Shown here piece after piece: positions 19,304-29,486 of a stretch of DNA of 64,000 bases; position 1 is the first letter of the stretch; every line of letters begins with the position of its first letter. The position numbers and the translations under genes were made by a program. Under the pieces are notes generated by a model, which worked only from the letters and a program-made list of their open reading frames with translations, searched no databases and was not told the origin of the DNA. The DNA is from Corynebacterium kefirresidentii (lineage in GTDB: Bacteria > Actinomycetota > Actinomycetes > Mycobacteriales > Mycobacteriaceae). The DNA is taken from NCBI GenBank assembly GCA_002154655.1, contig NGUZ01000001.1, positions 515,518-579,517 on the forward strand, read 5' to 3'.

Positions 19304-20134
19304 CTAGTCCTTGTTATCCGCCGCGGAACCAGGCCACCCTGGATACTGCGGCGGCGTGCCGCCGAATTCGGGGCAGAGATCCTGGTGGGCACACCAGCCA
19401 CATAGCTTGGAGGGCTTGGGGCGGAAATCCCCGGCGCGCCCATCGGCTTCAATTTTGGCCCACAACTCGCCGAGATCGCGCTCGAAGTACTCCAGCTCCT
19501 CTCGGTTTGGGCTAAGAAACATCGAGTCCAAGACCTTGAGGTACATAAGCCGCAACTGGTGGGGGATAGTGCCTAGAATGCGCCAGTAGACTAGCGCGTA
19601 GAAACGCATTTGGAATTGGGCATCTTGTGAATAGCGGGGCAGTGGTTTCTTGCCGGTTTTATAGTCAACGACGCGGACCTCGCCCGTCGGCGCGCGATCC
19701 ACTCGGTCGATGAAGCCACGAACGGGAACGCCATTAGGAAGGACTGTGTTGACGTACATCTCGGTTTCTTGGCAATCAAAGCCCTGTGGGTTTTCCATCT
19801 GGAAATAGCCTTTGAGCAGTTCTCTGGCGGAAACGAAGAAGTCATAGGTGTCTTCTTCTGGCACGAGCTCGAGCAGTTCCGCGTCCTTTGCGGTCATGTC
19901 TGCCCACGAGGGCTTAATCATCTTTACTGCGGCAGGATAGGTGCGCTCTGCGCGCGGTAGCTTATGCATTTCTTCCAGTACGGCATGCACTAGGGTTCCT
20001 TTGACCTGTGCAATGGTTTTGGGTTCGGGCAGCTTGTCAATGGCCCGGAAGCGATAGAGCAGTGGGCACTGCTTGTAATCGGAAGCGCGCGAGGGTGACA
20101 GGGCAAGCGGGCGGGGTGTCGATGAAGTAGCCAT
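19304..20134 (-). CDS. RecB-family PD-(D/E)XK exonuclease
   Basis: A 276-residue single-domain nuclease. The RecB motif is visible as GTLVHAVLEEM (motif QxxxH-type helix), then the catalytic series GFIDRVDR, VVDYKTGKK and QMRFYALVYW. Four Cys, Cys23 in SDYKQCPLLYRF and the C-terminal CGWCAHQDLC, match the [4Fe-4S] ligands found in AddB/Cas4-like nucleases. This is the actinobacterial stand-alone RecB nuclease, probably for DNA repair, and not a Cas4, since no CRISPR lies nearby. It is divergent from the M18 peptidase with a 46-base gap. TAGGCT (minus, 20144-20149) may be its -10. Confidence 0.88.
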   Translation of the reverse strand: MATSSTPRPLALSPSRASDYKQCPLLYRFRAIDKLPEPKTIAQVKGTLVHAVLEEMHKLPRAERTYPAAVKMIKPSWADMTAKDAELLELVPEEDTYDFFVSARELLKGYFQMENPQGFDCQETEMYVNTVLPNGVPVRGFIDRVDRAPTGEVRVVDYKTGKKPLPRYSQDAQFQMRFYALVYWRILGTIPHQLRLMYLKVLDSMFLSPNREELEYFERDLGELWAKIEADGRAGDFRPKPSKLCGWCAHQDLCPEFGGTPPQYPGWPGSAADNKD

Positions 20135-20180
20135 GGTGTATCTAGCCTATCGCCGTGCGTTTCGTGGCAAGCTAGGAGGT

Positions 20181-21434
20181 ATGAGTTATACCGAAGAATT
20201 CCTCGATTTCATCGCCGCTTCTCCCTCCTCTTATCACGCTGCGGAGGAGGTATCCCGCCAATTGCGCGAGGTGGGATTTGATCTACAGGATGAGAGCGAG
20301 GAATGGTCGGCCGCGCCAGGTGGCCACGTGATGGTCCGCGGCGGCGCGGTAGCGGCCTGGTATGTACCACAGGGGGCCGATAAGAATTCTGGTTTTCGCA
20401 TCGTGGGGTCACATACGGACTCGCCGGGCCTGGTGCTCAAACCCACGCCGGACTTTTCGGCGGCGGGCTGGCAGCAAGTAGCAGTAGAGGTCTACGGCGG
20501 GGCGCTACTGCATACCTGGTTTGACCGAGAGTTGACCGTCGCTGGCCAGATTGTGACTAAAGACGGCACGCGGCATGTGGTAAATACTGGCCCTGTCCTG
20601 CGCCTGCCGTCTTTGGCCATCCACCTGTACCGCAAGGATGAGTTCAAACCAGACCGCCAACACAACATGCAACCTATCCTCAGCGTCGGTGACCCAGAGG
20701 CATCGATCTTGCAGGTAGTGGGGGAGAAGGCGGGCGTCGGCAAGCAGGATATTGCATCCTTCAACCTGATTACGGCCGATGCCGCCCGCGGTGAGGTCTT
20801 TGGGGCAGGAGAGCAGTTCATTGCAGCCGGGCGCATGGATAATCTTTCTTCTGTACATGCCTCCTTGGCGGCGATGAAGAATGCTGCCAAGGACTATCAG
20901 GGCAAGGATATTTTGGTCATGATGGCCTTTGACCACGAAGAGGTAGGTTCCAGTTCCCGCTACGGCGCGGGCGGGCCTATTCTGGCGGACGTCATTACTC
21001 GAACGTCCCGGGCACTGGGAGCTAACGAGGAGGAACGCTTCCAGATGTTTTCCCGCTCGAGTTGTGTCTCGGCCGATGCGGCACATTCGGTGCATCCCAA
21101 TTACGTGGGCAAGCACGATCCCACGCACCACCCGATAATCGGCAAGGGCCCAGTGACCAAGATCAACGGCAACCAGCGCTATGCCTCCGATGCCACCACA
21201 GTGGCGTTGTGGGAAGCAGCGTGCGACAAGGCTGGCGTGCCGGTGCAGCGCTTTGTGGGCAATAATGACGTGCCGTGCGGATCGACCATCGGTCCCATCA
21301 CCGCAACCCGTTTGGGCATCGACACCGTGGATGTGGGCGTGCCTATGCTGTCGATGCACTCGGCGCGTGAAATGGTGGGCGAGCGGGACCAAGTATGGCT
21401 TGCACAAGCGCTTGAGGCATACTTGGTGGGATAG
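20181..21434 (+). CDS. M18 family aminopeptidase
   Basis: A 417-residue cytosolic zinc aminopeptidase of the aspartyl-aminopeptidase family. Metal-site motifs are SHTDSPGL, the FDHEEVGSSS region with its catalytic Glu, and SADAAHSVHPNY, plus a C-terminal MLSMHSARE with the last His ligand. ATG 20181 fits the family N-terminus (YTEEFLDFIAASPSSYHA). AGGAGG (20174-20179) is oddly only one base before the ATG, too close for normal initiation. The longer frame starts inside the promoter of the divergent gene and is unlikely. trmI follows after 28 bases. Confidence 0.92.
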   Translation: MSYTEEFLDFIAASPSSYHAAEEVSRQLREVGFDLQDESEEWSAAPGGHVMVRGGAVAAWYVPQGADKNSGFRIVGSHTDSPGLVLKPTPDFSAAGWQQVAVEVYGGALLHTWFDRELTVAGQIVTKDGTRHVVNTGPVLRLPSLAIHLYRKDEFKPDRQHNMQPILSVGDPEASILQVVGEKAGVGKQDIASFNLITADAARGEVFGAGEQFIAAGRMDNLSSVHASLAAMKNAAKDYQGKDILVMMAFDHEEVGSSSRYGAGGPILADVITRTSRALGANEEERFQMFSRSSCVSADAAHSVHPNYVGKHDPTHHPIIGKGPVTKINGNQRYASDATTVALWEAACDKAGVPVQRFVGNNDVPCGSTIGPITATRLGIDTVDVGVPMLSMHSAREMVGERDQVWLAQALEAYLVG

Positions 21435-21462
21435 TAATCGCAACCTCGAGGAGTCTTGAGAC

Positions 21463-22299
21463 ATGGCTTATTCCGGCCCCTTTGCCTATGGCGACCGCGT
21501 GCAGCTTACCGACGCCAAGCGGCGCCACTACACGGTCATCCTTGAAGAGGGAGGCCAGTTCCACTCCCACAAGGGCATAATTAACCACGATGACATCGTG
21601 GGCATGGATGAGGGTTCGGTTATTGAGTCCACCCTTGGCTCCTCCTTCCTGCTTTTCCGCCACCTGATGGTGGACCACGTCCTGTCCATGCCGCGCGGTG
21701 CCGCGGTGATTTACCCCAAGGATGCGGCACAGATCTTGGTAGAGGGCGATATTTTCATGGGCGCGCGCGTGCTCGAGGCCGGTGCCGGTTCCGGTGCGCT
21801 ATCCATGTCTTTGCTGCGTGCCGTCGGCCCAGAAGGCCATGTGTATTCCTATGAGGTGCGCGATGATCACCTTGAGTATGCGGTGGATAACGTGAAGGAA
21901 TACTTTGGCGAGCAGCCGGAGTGGTGGTCGCCGCGCCTGGGTGATCTGGCAGACGTTACCGCTGCAGACCTGGGTGGGCCGGTAGACCGCGTTATCCTCG
22001 ACATGCTCGAACCATGGGAACACTTGGAGACCGTACGCGATCTCCTGATCCCAGGTGGCGTGTTTATGACCTACGTGGCAACGGTGCCACAGCTAATGAA
22101 GGTCATGGAAGGCATTCGTGAACTCAAGTGCTTCACTGAGCCCAAGGCATGGGAATCCCTGGTGCGTGAATGGAAGGTCGAAGGCCTAGCTACCCGCCCA
22201 GAGCACCGCATGAATGCGCACACCGCCTTCCTCATCTGGACTCGCCGCCTGGCCGATGGTGTCACCCCACCACGCCCGCAGCGCCGTGCCCGGAAGTAG
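21463..22299 (+). CDS. trmI: tRNA (adenine-58-N1)-methyltransferase
   Basis: SAM-dependent enzyme that makes m1A58 in the T-loop of tRNAs. The 278-residue length, the N-terminal beta-domain (residues ~1-75) and the Rossmann motif VLEAGAGSGALSMSLLRAVG with DRVILDMLEPWEHL are those of actinobacterial TrmI. GAGGAG (21448-21453) supports the ATG. It lies just upstream of the pupylation locus, as Rv2118c does near mpa in mycobacteria. Confidence 0.94.
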   Translation: MAYSGPFAYGDRVQLTDAKRRHYTVILEEGGQFHSHKGIINHDDIVGMDEGSVIESTLGSSFLLFRHLMVDHVLSMPRGAAVIYPKDAAQILVEGDIFMGARVLEAGAGSGALSMSLLRAVGPEGHVYSYEVRDDHLEYAVDNVKEYFGEQPEWWSPRLGDLADVTAADLGGPVDRVILDMLEPWEHLETVRDLLIPGGVFMTYVATVPQLMKVMEGIRELKCFTEPKAWESLVREWKVEGLATRPEHRMNAHTAFLIWTRRLADGVTPPRPQRRARK

Positions 22300-22372
22300 G
22301 ACCGCTTTAACGCCCAGAATTTAAAACGCAAGTGCCCTCTCTCGCTGCCCGCGCCGCGTTAGAGTAGTGGGC

Positions 22373-23938
22373 ATGGATGGAGCCACGGACTATAAGCGGC
22401 AGGTCAGCCAGCTTGCCGCCCGCAATCAGAAGTTGGCGGGCTTATTAAAAGAATCGCGCGTGAAGCTAGAACAGCTTTTTGCCGAGCTCAATGCGCTGGC
22501 CGAGCCGGCATCGACCTACGGTGTTTTTCTCGGCTATTCTTCTGCCCACAGCGAAGTGGGAACCACCGCGGAGGTCTATACCAATGGCCGCATTATGCAG
22601 CTTAAGGTCTCGCCTAACGTGGAACCAGGCAGTCTCTCGGCCGGCCAGCAGGTTCGCTTGGGCGATGGTTTCGTGGTGGTGGAAGGCTGCCCTCCTGAGC
22701 GTACGGGCGAGCTAGCAACGGTGGTGGAGCGTCTTAACGATGACCGCTTGATAGTGGCAAATTCCTCTGGTGAAGAAAAGGTGGTGCTGCTTTCGCATGC
22801 GCTGCGCGAGGAAACTCGCGTGCCAGCAGGCGAGGTCGTGCTCGTGGACCCCAAAGCTGCCATCGCACTAGAAAAGGTGAAAAAGACTGAAGTCACCCAG
22901 CTTTCTTTGGAAGAGGTCCCGGATGTGCGCTATGAGGATATCGGTGGGCTGGACGAGCAGATTTCCCAGATTCGCGATTCCGTAGAGCTACCGTTTATCC
23001 ATCCCGACCTCTATCACCAATACGAGCTGCAGCCTCCTAAGGGAGTCCTCCTGTATGGCCCGCCAGGGTGCGGTAAGACGCTTATTGCCAAGGCAGTAGC
23101 CCACTCTTTAGCCCAGCAATTAGGCAGCGAGGGCACGAGCTACTTCCTCAACATCAAGGGCCCAGAGCTGCTCAATAAGTATGTGGGGGAGACGGAACGC
23201 CGCATCCGCCTCATCTTTGAGCGGGCCCGCGAATTGGCCCAGCTCAGCGCTGACCGGCCAGTGGTCATCTTCTTCGATGAGATGGAATCGATCTTCCGCA
23301 CTCGGGGCTCGGGTGTGTCCTCTGATTTGGAAACCACGGTTGTTCCACAGCTGCTCACGGAACTCGATGGAGTTGAGAGCCTGTCCAATGTGATCGTCAT
23401 TGGCGCTACCAACCGCGAGGAGCTCATCGATCCCGCCATCATGCGCCCCGGCCGGCTTGATATCAAGATCCGGGTTAACCGGCCGAATAAACAGGGTGCC
23501 CGAGAGATTTTCGCCCGCCATTTCACCGATTCTGTGCCGCACCAGGGCACGCTGGACGAACTCATTAGCGCCGCGGTGGATGAGCTTTATGCCGATCGCC
23601 CCTTCGTACAGCTGCACTTTTCCAGCGGAGAACGCGAAATATTGCATTACCGCGACTTTGTCTCCGGCGCAATGATTGCCAATATCCTCTCTCGAGCCAA
23701 GAAGCTGGCTATCAAGGACGCCCTGCGGTTGCGCGCAGGCAGCGAGCAGGCGACAGGTGGGGACCACGAGGGCATCGCCAAGCAGCACTTGCTCGATGCC
23801 ATCGCAGCCGAGCGCGCCGAGTCCGAATATGTACCTACCTCCACCAACCCGGAGGAATGGACCAAGATCATTTCCCAAGACCATTCCGGTGCCCGCGTAG
23901 AACGGGTGGAGTTATTGACCACAAGGAGGAGCGCATGA
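22373..23938 (+). CDS. arc: AAA+ ATPase ARC (Mpa homologue)
   Basis: Hexameric AAA ATPase that unfolds pupylated proteins. There is an N-terminal coiled coil (residues ~5-45), OB domains to ~200, and one AAA module with Walker A GPPGCGKT, Walker [10 protein letters not shown] and an Arg finger region RPGRLD. ATG 22373 is chosen because TAGAGT (22360-22365) is seven bases upstream; the GTG at 22367 adds two residues. The C-terminus ends TTRRSA, without the Gly-Gln-Tyr-Leu tail that docks mycobacterial Mpa on the 20S core. In C. glutamicum the homologue releases iron from pupylated ferritin. It overlaps dop by four bases. Confidence 0.95.
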   Translation: MDGATDYKRQVSQLAARNQKLAGLLKESRVKLEQLFAELNALAEPASTYGVFLGYSSAHSEVGTTAEVYTNGRIMQLKVSPNVEPGSLSAGQQVRLGDGFVVVEGCPPERTGELATVVERLNDDRLIVANSSGEEKVVLLSHALREETRVPAGEVVLVDPKAAIALEKVKKTEVTQLSLEEVPDVRYEDIGGLDEQISQIRDSVELPFIHPDLYHQYELQPPKGVLLYGPPGCGKTLIAKAVAHSLAQQLGSEGTSYFLNIKGPELLNKYVGETERRIRLIFERARELAQLSADRPVVIFFDEMESIFRTRGSGVSSDLETTVVPQLLTELDGVESLSNVIVIGATNREELIDPAIMRPGRLDIKIRVNRPNKQGAREIFARHFTDSVPHQGTLDELISAAVDELYADRPFVQLHFSSGEREILHYRDFVSGAMIANILSRAKKLAIKDALRLRAGSEQATGGDHEGIAKQHLLDAIAAERAESEYVPTSTNPEEWTKIISQDHSGARVERVELLTTRRSA

Positions 23939-25467
23939 GCCGCATTGTAGGTACCGAAACCGAGTACGGAATTGCGACCCCAGAGCTGCCGGAGTACTCG
24001 CCTATAATTTCTTCCACTCACGCGGTGGTAGCTTATGCCGCGATGCACACAGGGGCGCGGTCACGCTGGGATTTTGCTGAGGAACACCCGCTGCGCGATT
24101 CTCGCGGTTTTGATCTCAAGCGTTACCAGACGGTGCCCGTTGTCGACCCGAATGCCATTGGAGTAGCCAATGTGGTCACGGCTAATGGCGCGCGCTTTTA
24201 TGTCGACCATGCGCACCCAGAGTATTCCGCGCCGGAATGCACTAATGCCTGGGACGCCACGCTTTATGACGCCGCAGGGGACGCCACGCTCCTGCAAGCG
24301 GCTGCGGCCGTAGCGGGGCTGAGCGCGCAAGGAAAGTCCGTCCTTGCCAACCACGAGCCCTGTCCGGCCCTGCGTTTTTATAAAAATAACGTGGATGGAA
24401 AAGGCGCCTCTTATGGCTCTCATGAGAACTATCAGTACTCCCGTGAAACGGACTTCGACACCATGGCGCAGGCCCTCATCCCTTTCTTCGTTGCTCGCCA
24501 GGTAGTCATCGGCGCTGGACGCATGGGACTGGGGGAGTTTGGTGAGGAGCCAGGTTTCCAGATCTCCCAACGCGCTGATTATATTGAGCAAGAAATCTCG
24601 CTGGAGACCACCCTCAACCGCGGCATTATCAATACCCGCGATGAGCCGCATGCAGTCCATGCTGACTTCGGCCGCCTCCACGTCATCATTGGGGACGCGA
24701 ATATGTCGCAGACGTCTACATTGCTCAAACTGGGGATGACCTCTCTGGTGCTCGATGCCATCGAAGAGGGCGTGGACTTTAGCGACCTTCGCCTGCAGGA
24801 TGCTGTGGCGGAGGTCCCTCGAGTGAGCCGTGACCTTAAGCTGCAGCATCGCCTCACGCTTGCCGACGCCCGCCAGCTCACCGCCCTAGAAATCCTCGCC
24901 GAATACCGCGCTCGCGTCACCCCACGCATCGACGCAGATCACAAGGTTCTCGCGGCTTGGGACGAGGCAGTTGCGCTCTTGGCGGAAGATCCCATGCAGG
25001 CCGCGCACCTGTTGGATTGGGTGGCGAAGTATCGCTTGATTAAGGGCTACCTCGACCGCGGTATCGATCCGGCAGACCCAAAGCTGCGGCTCATTGACCT
25101 GCAATACGCGGAGATCGATCCGGCAAAGTCGCTACACCACGCGCTGGTGCGTAAAGGCCAGATGCGGCAGCTCTTTAGCGCCGCCGAAATTGAGCGTGCC
25201 GCAACCACGCCACCGGTTGATACGCGCGCCTATTTTCGCGGACGAGTAACGCAGAAATTCGGCGAGGACATCATTGCCGCAAGCTGGCAAAGCCTCACCG
25301 TACGAATAGGGGAGGGCACCGCCGCACCGTGGGCCACTGTTCCCATGGATATCGCCACTGGTCTCACTCAGGCTGAATGTGGAGAGATGATTGATGCCGC
25401 CGACACGGTCGAGGATCTTCTCCAAGGACTCACTGACAGCGGGATCCACCCCGAGTACCGTAATTAA
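23935..25467 (+). CDS. dop: Pup deamidase/depupylase Dop
   Basis: Deamidates the C-terminal Gln of Pup to Glu and removes Pup from substrates, using ATP as cofactor. The 510-residue protein opens with [13 protein letters not shown], the Dop/PafA nucleotide-binding start, and contains [33 protein letters not shown] and [11 protein letters not shown] 23935 overlaps the arc stop (ATGA) and has AAGGAGG (23923-23929) before it. It belongs to the glutamine-synthetase-like carboxylate-amine ligase fold shared with PafA two genes downstream. Translational coupling with arc suggests matched expression. Confidence 0.95.
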   Translation: MSRIVGTETEYGIATPELPEYSPIISSTHAVVAYAAMHTGARSRWDFAEEHPLRDSRGFDLKRYQTVPVVDPNAIGVANVVTANGARFYVDHAHPEYSAPECTNAWDATLYDAAGDATLLQAAAAVAGLSAQGKSVLANHEPCPALRFYKNNVDGKGASYGSHENYQYSRETDFDTMAQALIPFFVARQVVIGAGRMGLGEFGEEPGFQISQRADYIEQEISLETTLNRGIINTRDEPHAVHADFGRLHVIIGDANMSQTSTLLKLGMTSLVLDAIEEGVDFSDLRLQDAVAEVPRVSRDLKLQHRLTLADARQLTALEILAEYRARVTPRIDADHKVLAAWDEAVALLAEDPMQAAHLLDWVAKYRLIKGYLDRGIDPADPKLRLIDLQYAEIDPAKSLHHALVRKGQMRQLFSAAEIERAATTPPVDTRAYFRGRVTQKFGEDIIAASWQSLTVRIGEGTAAPWATVPMDIATGLTQAECGEMIDAADTVEDLLQGLTDSGIHPEYRN

Positions 25468-25511
25468 CAACCACGAATTAAAGCAGGATCCACAGAAAGG
25501 ATTTCCCACCT

Positions 25512-25703
25512 ATGTCCACTCACCAGTCTCAGGTCACCGGCGGTAATGGTGGCGATGACTCCGCTGGCGACGAGGATTTTACCTCCACGCAGCTCAGCAT
25601 TAATACCACCGGCACCGATGAACTCCTCGATGAGATCGACGGGCTACTAGAAAATAACGCCGAGGAATTCGTGCGCTCCTATGTCCAAAAGGGCGGGCAG
25701 TAA
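25512..25703 (+). CDS. pup: Prokaryotic ubiquitin-like protein Pup
   Basis: A 63-residue intrinsically disordered protein modifier, attached through its C-terminus to substrate lysines by PafA. The conserved C-terminal half LLDEIDGLLENNAEEFVRSY is present. The terminus is Gly-Gly-Gln, so Dop must first deamidate it to Glu; C. glutamicum Pup, as I recall it, ends in Glu. The N-terminal half is Gly/Asp/Ser/Thr-rich. pafA begins two bases after the stop and no prcBA genes intervene. Confidence 0.96.
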   Translation: MSTHQSQVTGGNGGDDSAGDEDFTSTQLSINTTGTDELLDEIDGLLENNAEEFVRSYVQKGGQ

Positions 25704-25705
25704 GG

Positions 25706-27121
25706 GTGACTGACCAGCGCCCTGTCTTTGCCCGACGCATCATGGGCATTGAAACAGAATATGGCCTAGCTACCAGCGCGGGCTCGGAGGAACGGACTCT
25801 GAGCCCCGATGAGGTAGCGCGCGTGCTTTTCCGGCCCATTGTCCAGGAGCATTCCTCCTCCAATATTTTTTCAACCAATGCCAGCCGCCTCTACCTCGAC
25901 GTCGGATCCCACCCCGAGGTAGCCACCGCCGAGTGCGATAGCTTAAGCCAGCTTCTGGCCTATGAATGCGCCGGCGATGCGATAGTCAACCGGCTGGGCG
26001 AAAAAGCGGAGCAAACCTTTGCTGCCGAGGAGCACCCGCGCGCGGTGTACCTGTTTAAAAACAATGTGGATTCAGCCGGCAATTCTTTTGGCTGCCACGA
26101 AAACTATCTCATTAGCCGCCATATGGTTCTCAAGGACCTGGGCCTTGCGCTCCTGCCGTTCCTCATCACCCGTCAGCTCATCTGCGGCGCCGGCATGGTC
26201 CAACCCGCTAAGGGCGATAAGCCCGCCCAATTCCTGCTCTCGCAGCGTGCGGACCAGGTGTGGGAAGGCGTTTCTTCTGCTACCACCCGTTCGCGTCCCA
26301 TCATCAATACCCGCGACGAGCCGCATGGCGATTCCAAACGCTTCCGCCGCATGCACGTCATCGTGGGAGATTCCAATATGGCCGAGCCCACTATGGCGCT
26401 GAAAGTAGGTTCAACGCTGCTCATTTTGGAAATGTTGGAGGCCGGATTTGAGCTGCCGGAATATGAGATCGAAAAACCGATTCACCATATCCGCGCTATT
26501 GCGCGCGATATGACGGGATCGACTGCACTACCGCTTGCCGGGGGTGGATCCATCACTGCGCTGGAGGTGCAACAGCAGCTCTGTATGCGCGCAAGCCAAT
26601 GGCTGGAAGAAAGGGAAGACGCTGGTACCCCTACCGCCGAAATGCGGCGCGTAGTTGATCTCTGGCAGCGCATCTTGCGCGCCATTGAAACCCAAGACTT
26701 CTCCAAAGTGGACAGGGAAATAGACTGGGTTATTAAACTCGCACTGCTTGAGCGCTATCGCGCGCGGCTCGGTGGGCGGTGGGACCATCCTAAGCTGGCG
26801 CAGATTGATATGACCTATCACGATATCCGTCCTGGACGCGGGCTCTACCATGTACTGCTGCGCAAAGGTCTTATCGATCGCTGGATTGAGGATTCTGATA
26901 TTGAACGCGCGATGGACACAGCGCCGGCGACCACGCGCGCTGCGCTGCGCGGCCAGTTCTTGGCTACCGCGCGTAACTGTGGCGCCAATGTCACCGTTGA
27001 TTGGACGCGGCTGAAGGTCAATCGGCCCGAACCGCGAACCGAGGAACTTTTGGATCCCTTCATTGCCCACGATGAACGAGTCGATGCATTGCTAGACTAT
27101 ATGCGTTCACACCACAGCTAG
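25706..27121 (+). CDS. pafA: Pup-protein ligase PafA
   Basis: Ligates Pup(Glu) to substrate lysines with ATP, through a gamma-glutamyl phosphate. The 471-residue protein has the RRIMGIETEYGLATSAG start, YLDVGSHPEVATAECD, FKNNVDSAGNSFGCHENY and NTRDEPHGDSKRFRR motifs that separate PafA from Dop. The start is GTG 25706, two bases after the pup stop. It is followed by pafB after 38 bases. Paired with Dop and ARC, it forms a complete pupylation-depupylation-unfolding set. Confidence 0.95.
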   Translation: MTDQRPVFARRIMGIETEYGLATSAGSEERTLSPDEVARVLFRPIVQEHSSSNIFSTNASRLYLDVGSHPEVATAECDSLSQLLAYECAGDAIVNRLGEKAEQTFAAEEHPRAVYLFKNNVDSAGNSFGCHENYLISRHMVLKDLGLALLPFLITRQLICGAGMVQPAKGDKPAQFLLSQRADQVWEGVSSATTRSRPIINTRDEPHGDSKRFRRMHVIVGDSNMAEPTMALKVGSTLLILEMLEAGFELPEYEIEKPIHHIRAIARDMTGSTALPLAGGGSITALEVQQQLCMRASQWLEEREDAGTPTAEMRRVVDLWQRILRAIETQDFSKVDREIDWVIKLALLERYRARLGGRWDHPKLAQIDMTYHDIRPGRGLYHVLLRKGLIDRWIEDSDIERAMDTAPATTRAALRGQFLATARNCGANVTVDWTRLKVNRPEPRTEELLDPFIAHDERVDALLDYMRSHHS

Positions 27122-27159
27122 ATCCACCATAGAGTCATATCAGGGAGACAACACAGCAC

Positions 27160-28146
27160 GTGGCAGCACACAACCCCACGCCCAAACGGCATGATGAGGC
27201 GGTAGAAAGGCTCACCAACCTCTCCTTCGCGCTACAAGGCGCGGCAAACTCCGGCGGTAGCCCTGATCGCAGCGCTGCATGGATTCGTCGCCACGTTGCC
27301 GGGTACGGCGATAAGTCGGGCGAGGCTTTTGCCAAGTCCTTGGCGCGCGATATAGCGACCCTCCAACGCGCTGGGGTGCCCATTGTGCATTCCGGTGGTG
27401 AGGATGGCGCGCGCTACCGTCTTGACGCGAGTAGTTACCAGCTACCGCCGGTGGAATTTTCTCCGGAAGAGGCCATGGTTTTAGGCATAGCAGGGGGAAT
27501 GGGTACCACGGGAGGCTTAAGCGATTTCTCTTTATCTGGGTGGACCAAGATTGCCGCCAGCGGCGCCTCGCGCAACCTTTCCGGCGCGCCGGTGTACACA
27601 GCGGTCAATGACATCACCCGCCTCGCACCGGAAGTTATTACCTCTGTCCTGGCTGCGGTGCGCAATCGACTGCGCATTACTTTTTCCTACCGCGCAAACC
27701 CGGCCGCTAAGCCAGTACGCCGCGTGATGGATCCTTGGGGAGTGGTCAACCGTGATAGCCACATTTACATCGTGGGTTTCGATGTGGACCGCGGCGCCCC
27801 ACGTGTCTTTCGTGCGCTTCGTGTCTCCGATATCAAACGCTCACATCATCCTGCAGAACACACCGTCCCAACGGAAACCTTGCAGGCCTTGGTAGAGCGC
27901 GCTCTGCAGCGCGGAGAAAAGGTAGACGCGCGGCTTATTATTCCGGTGGGAAAGGCACAGGAGTTAATGGATGTGGGCGAGAAGCAGCCTGATGGCACAG
28001 TAATGCTGCGCAACGTGGATAAGGATTGGCTCGTGCGCACAGCGGCCGGGTACGCGCCAGAGGTACAGGTGGTCGAACCTGGCGGGGTGCGCCAGGAGGT
28101 CATTTCTCTTCTGCGCGCCGCCACGCAACGGCAGGAAGGACGCTAG
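27160..28146 (+). CDS. pafB: WYL-domain regulator PafB
   Basis: A 328-residue transcriptional activator. It has an N-terminal winged helix (residues ~1-90) with an HVAGYGDKSGEAFAKSLARD segment and a central WYL domain (LRITFSYRANPAAKPVRRVM, then a DPWGVVNRDSHIYIVGFD core). With PafC it controls the RecA-independent DNA-damage response in mycobacteria. The GTG start has AGGGAG about 12 bases upstream. pafC begins two bases after its stop. Confidence 0.93.
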   Translation: MAAHNPTPKRHDEAVERLTNLSFALQGAANSGGSPDRSAAWIRRHVAGYGDKSGEAFAKSLARDIATLQRAGVPIVHSGGEDGARYRLDASSYQLPPVEFSPEEAMVLGIAGGMGTTGGLSDFSLSGWTKIAASGASRNLSGAPVYTAVNDITRLAPEVITSVLAAVRNRLRITFSYRANPAAKPVRRVMDPWGVVNRDSHIYIVGFDVDRGAPRVFRALRVSDIKRSHHPAEHTVPTETLQALVERALQRGEKVDARLIIPVGKAQELMDVGEKQPDGTVMLRNVDKDWLVRTAAGYAPEVQVVEPGGVRQEVISLLRAATQRQEGR

Positions 28147-28148
28147 CT

Positions 28149-29105
28149 ATGGCCGATGCATCGCAAAAGCTCCAAGCGCTCGTGCGCTCTTTGAACCTGA
28201 TTCCTTACTTTAAAAATCACCCCGACAAGACGCCGATGGAAGCGGCTACAGATTTGGGAATGGAACCCGGTGAGCTGAAGGAGGCCCTCGATCGCCTCTT
28301 TTGTTCCGGCACAGGCCGCAATACTGAAGACCTCATTGATCTCAGCTTCAGCTACCGCGACGGGGTAACCATTCACAATGATCAAGGCCTGAGCCAAGCT
28401 TTGCGGCTTACCCCCACCGAGGCCGGTGCTTTGCTCCTTACCTTAGAATCCCTGCAGGCCATGCCGGGGCTTATCGACGCCCACGCTGTCGAATCCGCCG
28501 CTGCTAAATTGCGCGGCATCATGGATGAGAAGACGGCGGCAATCTATGATTCACTGTCTACTCCAGCCCCTGAAGAAACGGATATCCAGGCGCTTTTGAC
28601 CCAAGCGGTCAATGAACGAAAGCGGGTGCGGCTGCGCTACTGGAGTGCTTCGTCTGATACAGAATCCGAGAGACTGGTGGATCCGGCCCGCATCTTCATC
28701 GTCGATTCTGAGCCCTACCTAGCGGCGTGGGAAGAAGTAAAACAAGCCCATCGCACCTTCCGGATCGACCGCATTAAGAACGCTCATATGGAAAAAGAGC
28801 AGTCGCAGCCGCACCTGAAGGACCTCGATTTTGATGCCGCTTCACCCTTTAATTTGGGCAACGCGGACACCGTGAAATTAGCAATTCACCAAGAATTCAC
28901 GTGGCTGGCCGAGTACTACGATATGCGGCTGGGCGAAGACCTGGGAAATGGGGAAATAGCTGCAACGATGCCTATGGGATCAGTGGAGTGGCTTATTCGC
29001 TTTGCCTTGGGTCAAGCTGATAGGTTGCGGGTAGTGGCTCCTCAATCCGTGGTTAAGCTCATTGCGGAACGAGGAAACGCCGCATTGAGCGTCTATACTC
29101 AATAG
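28149..29105 (+). CDS. pafC: WYL-domain regulator PafC
   Basis: Partner of PafB, 318 residues, built of the same modules: winged helix (PMEAATDLGMEPGELKEALD) and WYL domain (KRVRLRYWSASSDTESERLVDP), then a WCX-type C-terminus. In mycobacteria the two act together as a heterodimer. ATG 28149 is two bases after pafB; a frame reaching back to 28026 runs inside pafB and is rejected. Two hairpins follow the gene (29107-29127 and 29136-29155) before tatA. Confidence 0.92.
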   Translation: MADASQKLQALVRSLNLIPYFKNHPDKTPMEAATDLGMEPGELKEALDRLFCSGTGRNTEDLIDLSFSYRDGVTIHNDQGLSQALRLTPTEAGALLLTLESLQAMPGLIDAHAVESAAAKLRGIMDEKTAAIYDSLSTPAPEETDIQALLTQAVNERKRVRLRYWSASSDTESERLVDPARIFIVDSEPYLAAWEEVKQAHRTFRIDRIKNAHMEKEQSQPHLKDLDFDAASPFNLGNADTVKLAIHQEFTWLAEYYDMRLGEDLGNGEIAATMPMGSVEWLIRFALGQADRLRVVAPQSVVKLIAERGNAALSVYTQ

Positions 29106-29106
29106 C

Positions 29107-29155
29107 CAGTTACTTGCCCGTTAACTGCGCCCGCTCACCGGCAGATTAGCCGGTG
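29107..29155 (+). other. Paired hairpins between pafC and tatA
   Basis: CAGTTA (29107-29112) pairs TAACTG (29122-29127), and CACCGGC (29136-29142) pairs GCCGGTG (29149-29155) around AGATTA. There is no T-run, so attenuation or partial termination is more likely than full termination. Confidence 0.4.
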
Positions 29156-29201
29156 GTCTGCTGCACGGCATGCTGGCGCACTAATTGAAAGAGGTTTCTC
29201 C

Positions 29202-29465
29202 ATGAGCCTAGGACCTATGGAAATCGGCCTAATCGTTCTCGTTATCGTCTTGCTATTCGGTGCAAAGAAGTTGCCGGATCTGGCACGCTCTATGGGCCGT
29301 TCCATGCGCATCTTCAAGTCTGAGGTTAATGAGATGCAGTCCGAGGATACCCAGCGTTCCCAGGCGCAGGCACAGCTGAACCAGAAGCAGCAGTCCGACG
29401 AGGAATTCTGGAACCGACCAGACATGCAGCCGGGCCAGCAGAACCACACCAACCCTCAGCAGTAA
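29202..29465 (+). CDS. tatA: Sec-independent translocase subunit TatA
   Basis: Pore-forming subunit of the twin-arginine translocase. The 87-residue protein has a short periplasmic N-terminus, one membrane helix (residues ~6-20), the [18 protein letters not shown] amphipathic helix with its conserved FG hinge, and a polar Gln-rich tail. AAAGAGG supports ATG 29202. tatC follows after 108 bases that carry a nested stem-loop. No tatB is in the window; in corynebacteria it lies elsewhere. Confidence 0.95.
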   Translation: MSLGPMEIGLIVLVIVLLFGAKKLPDLARSMGRSMRIFKSEVNEMQSEDTQRSQAQAQLNQKQQSDEEFWNRPDMQPGQQNHTNPQQ

Positions 29466-29486
29466 ACGCCCCAAACCCGTCGTTGC

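Noticed and set aside
19304-20134. Cas4 nuclease
   Set aside because: The Cys and RecB motifs are Cas4-like, but no cas genes or repeats exist in the window and the stand-alone RecB family fits better.
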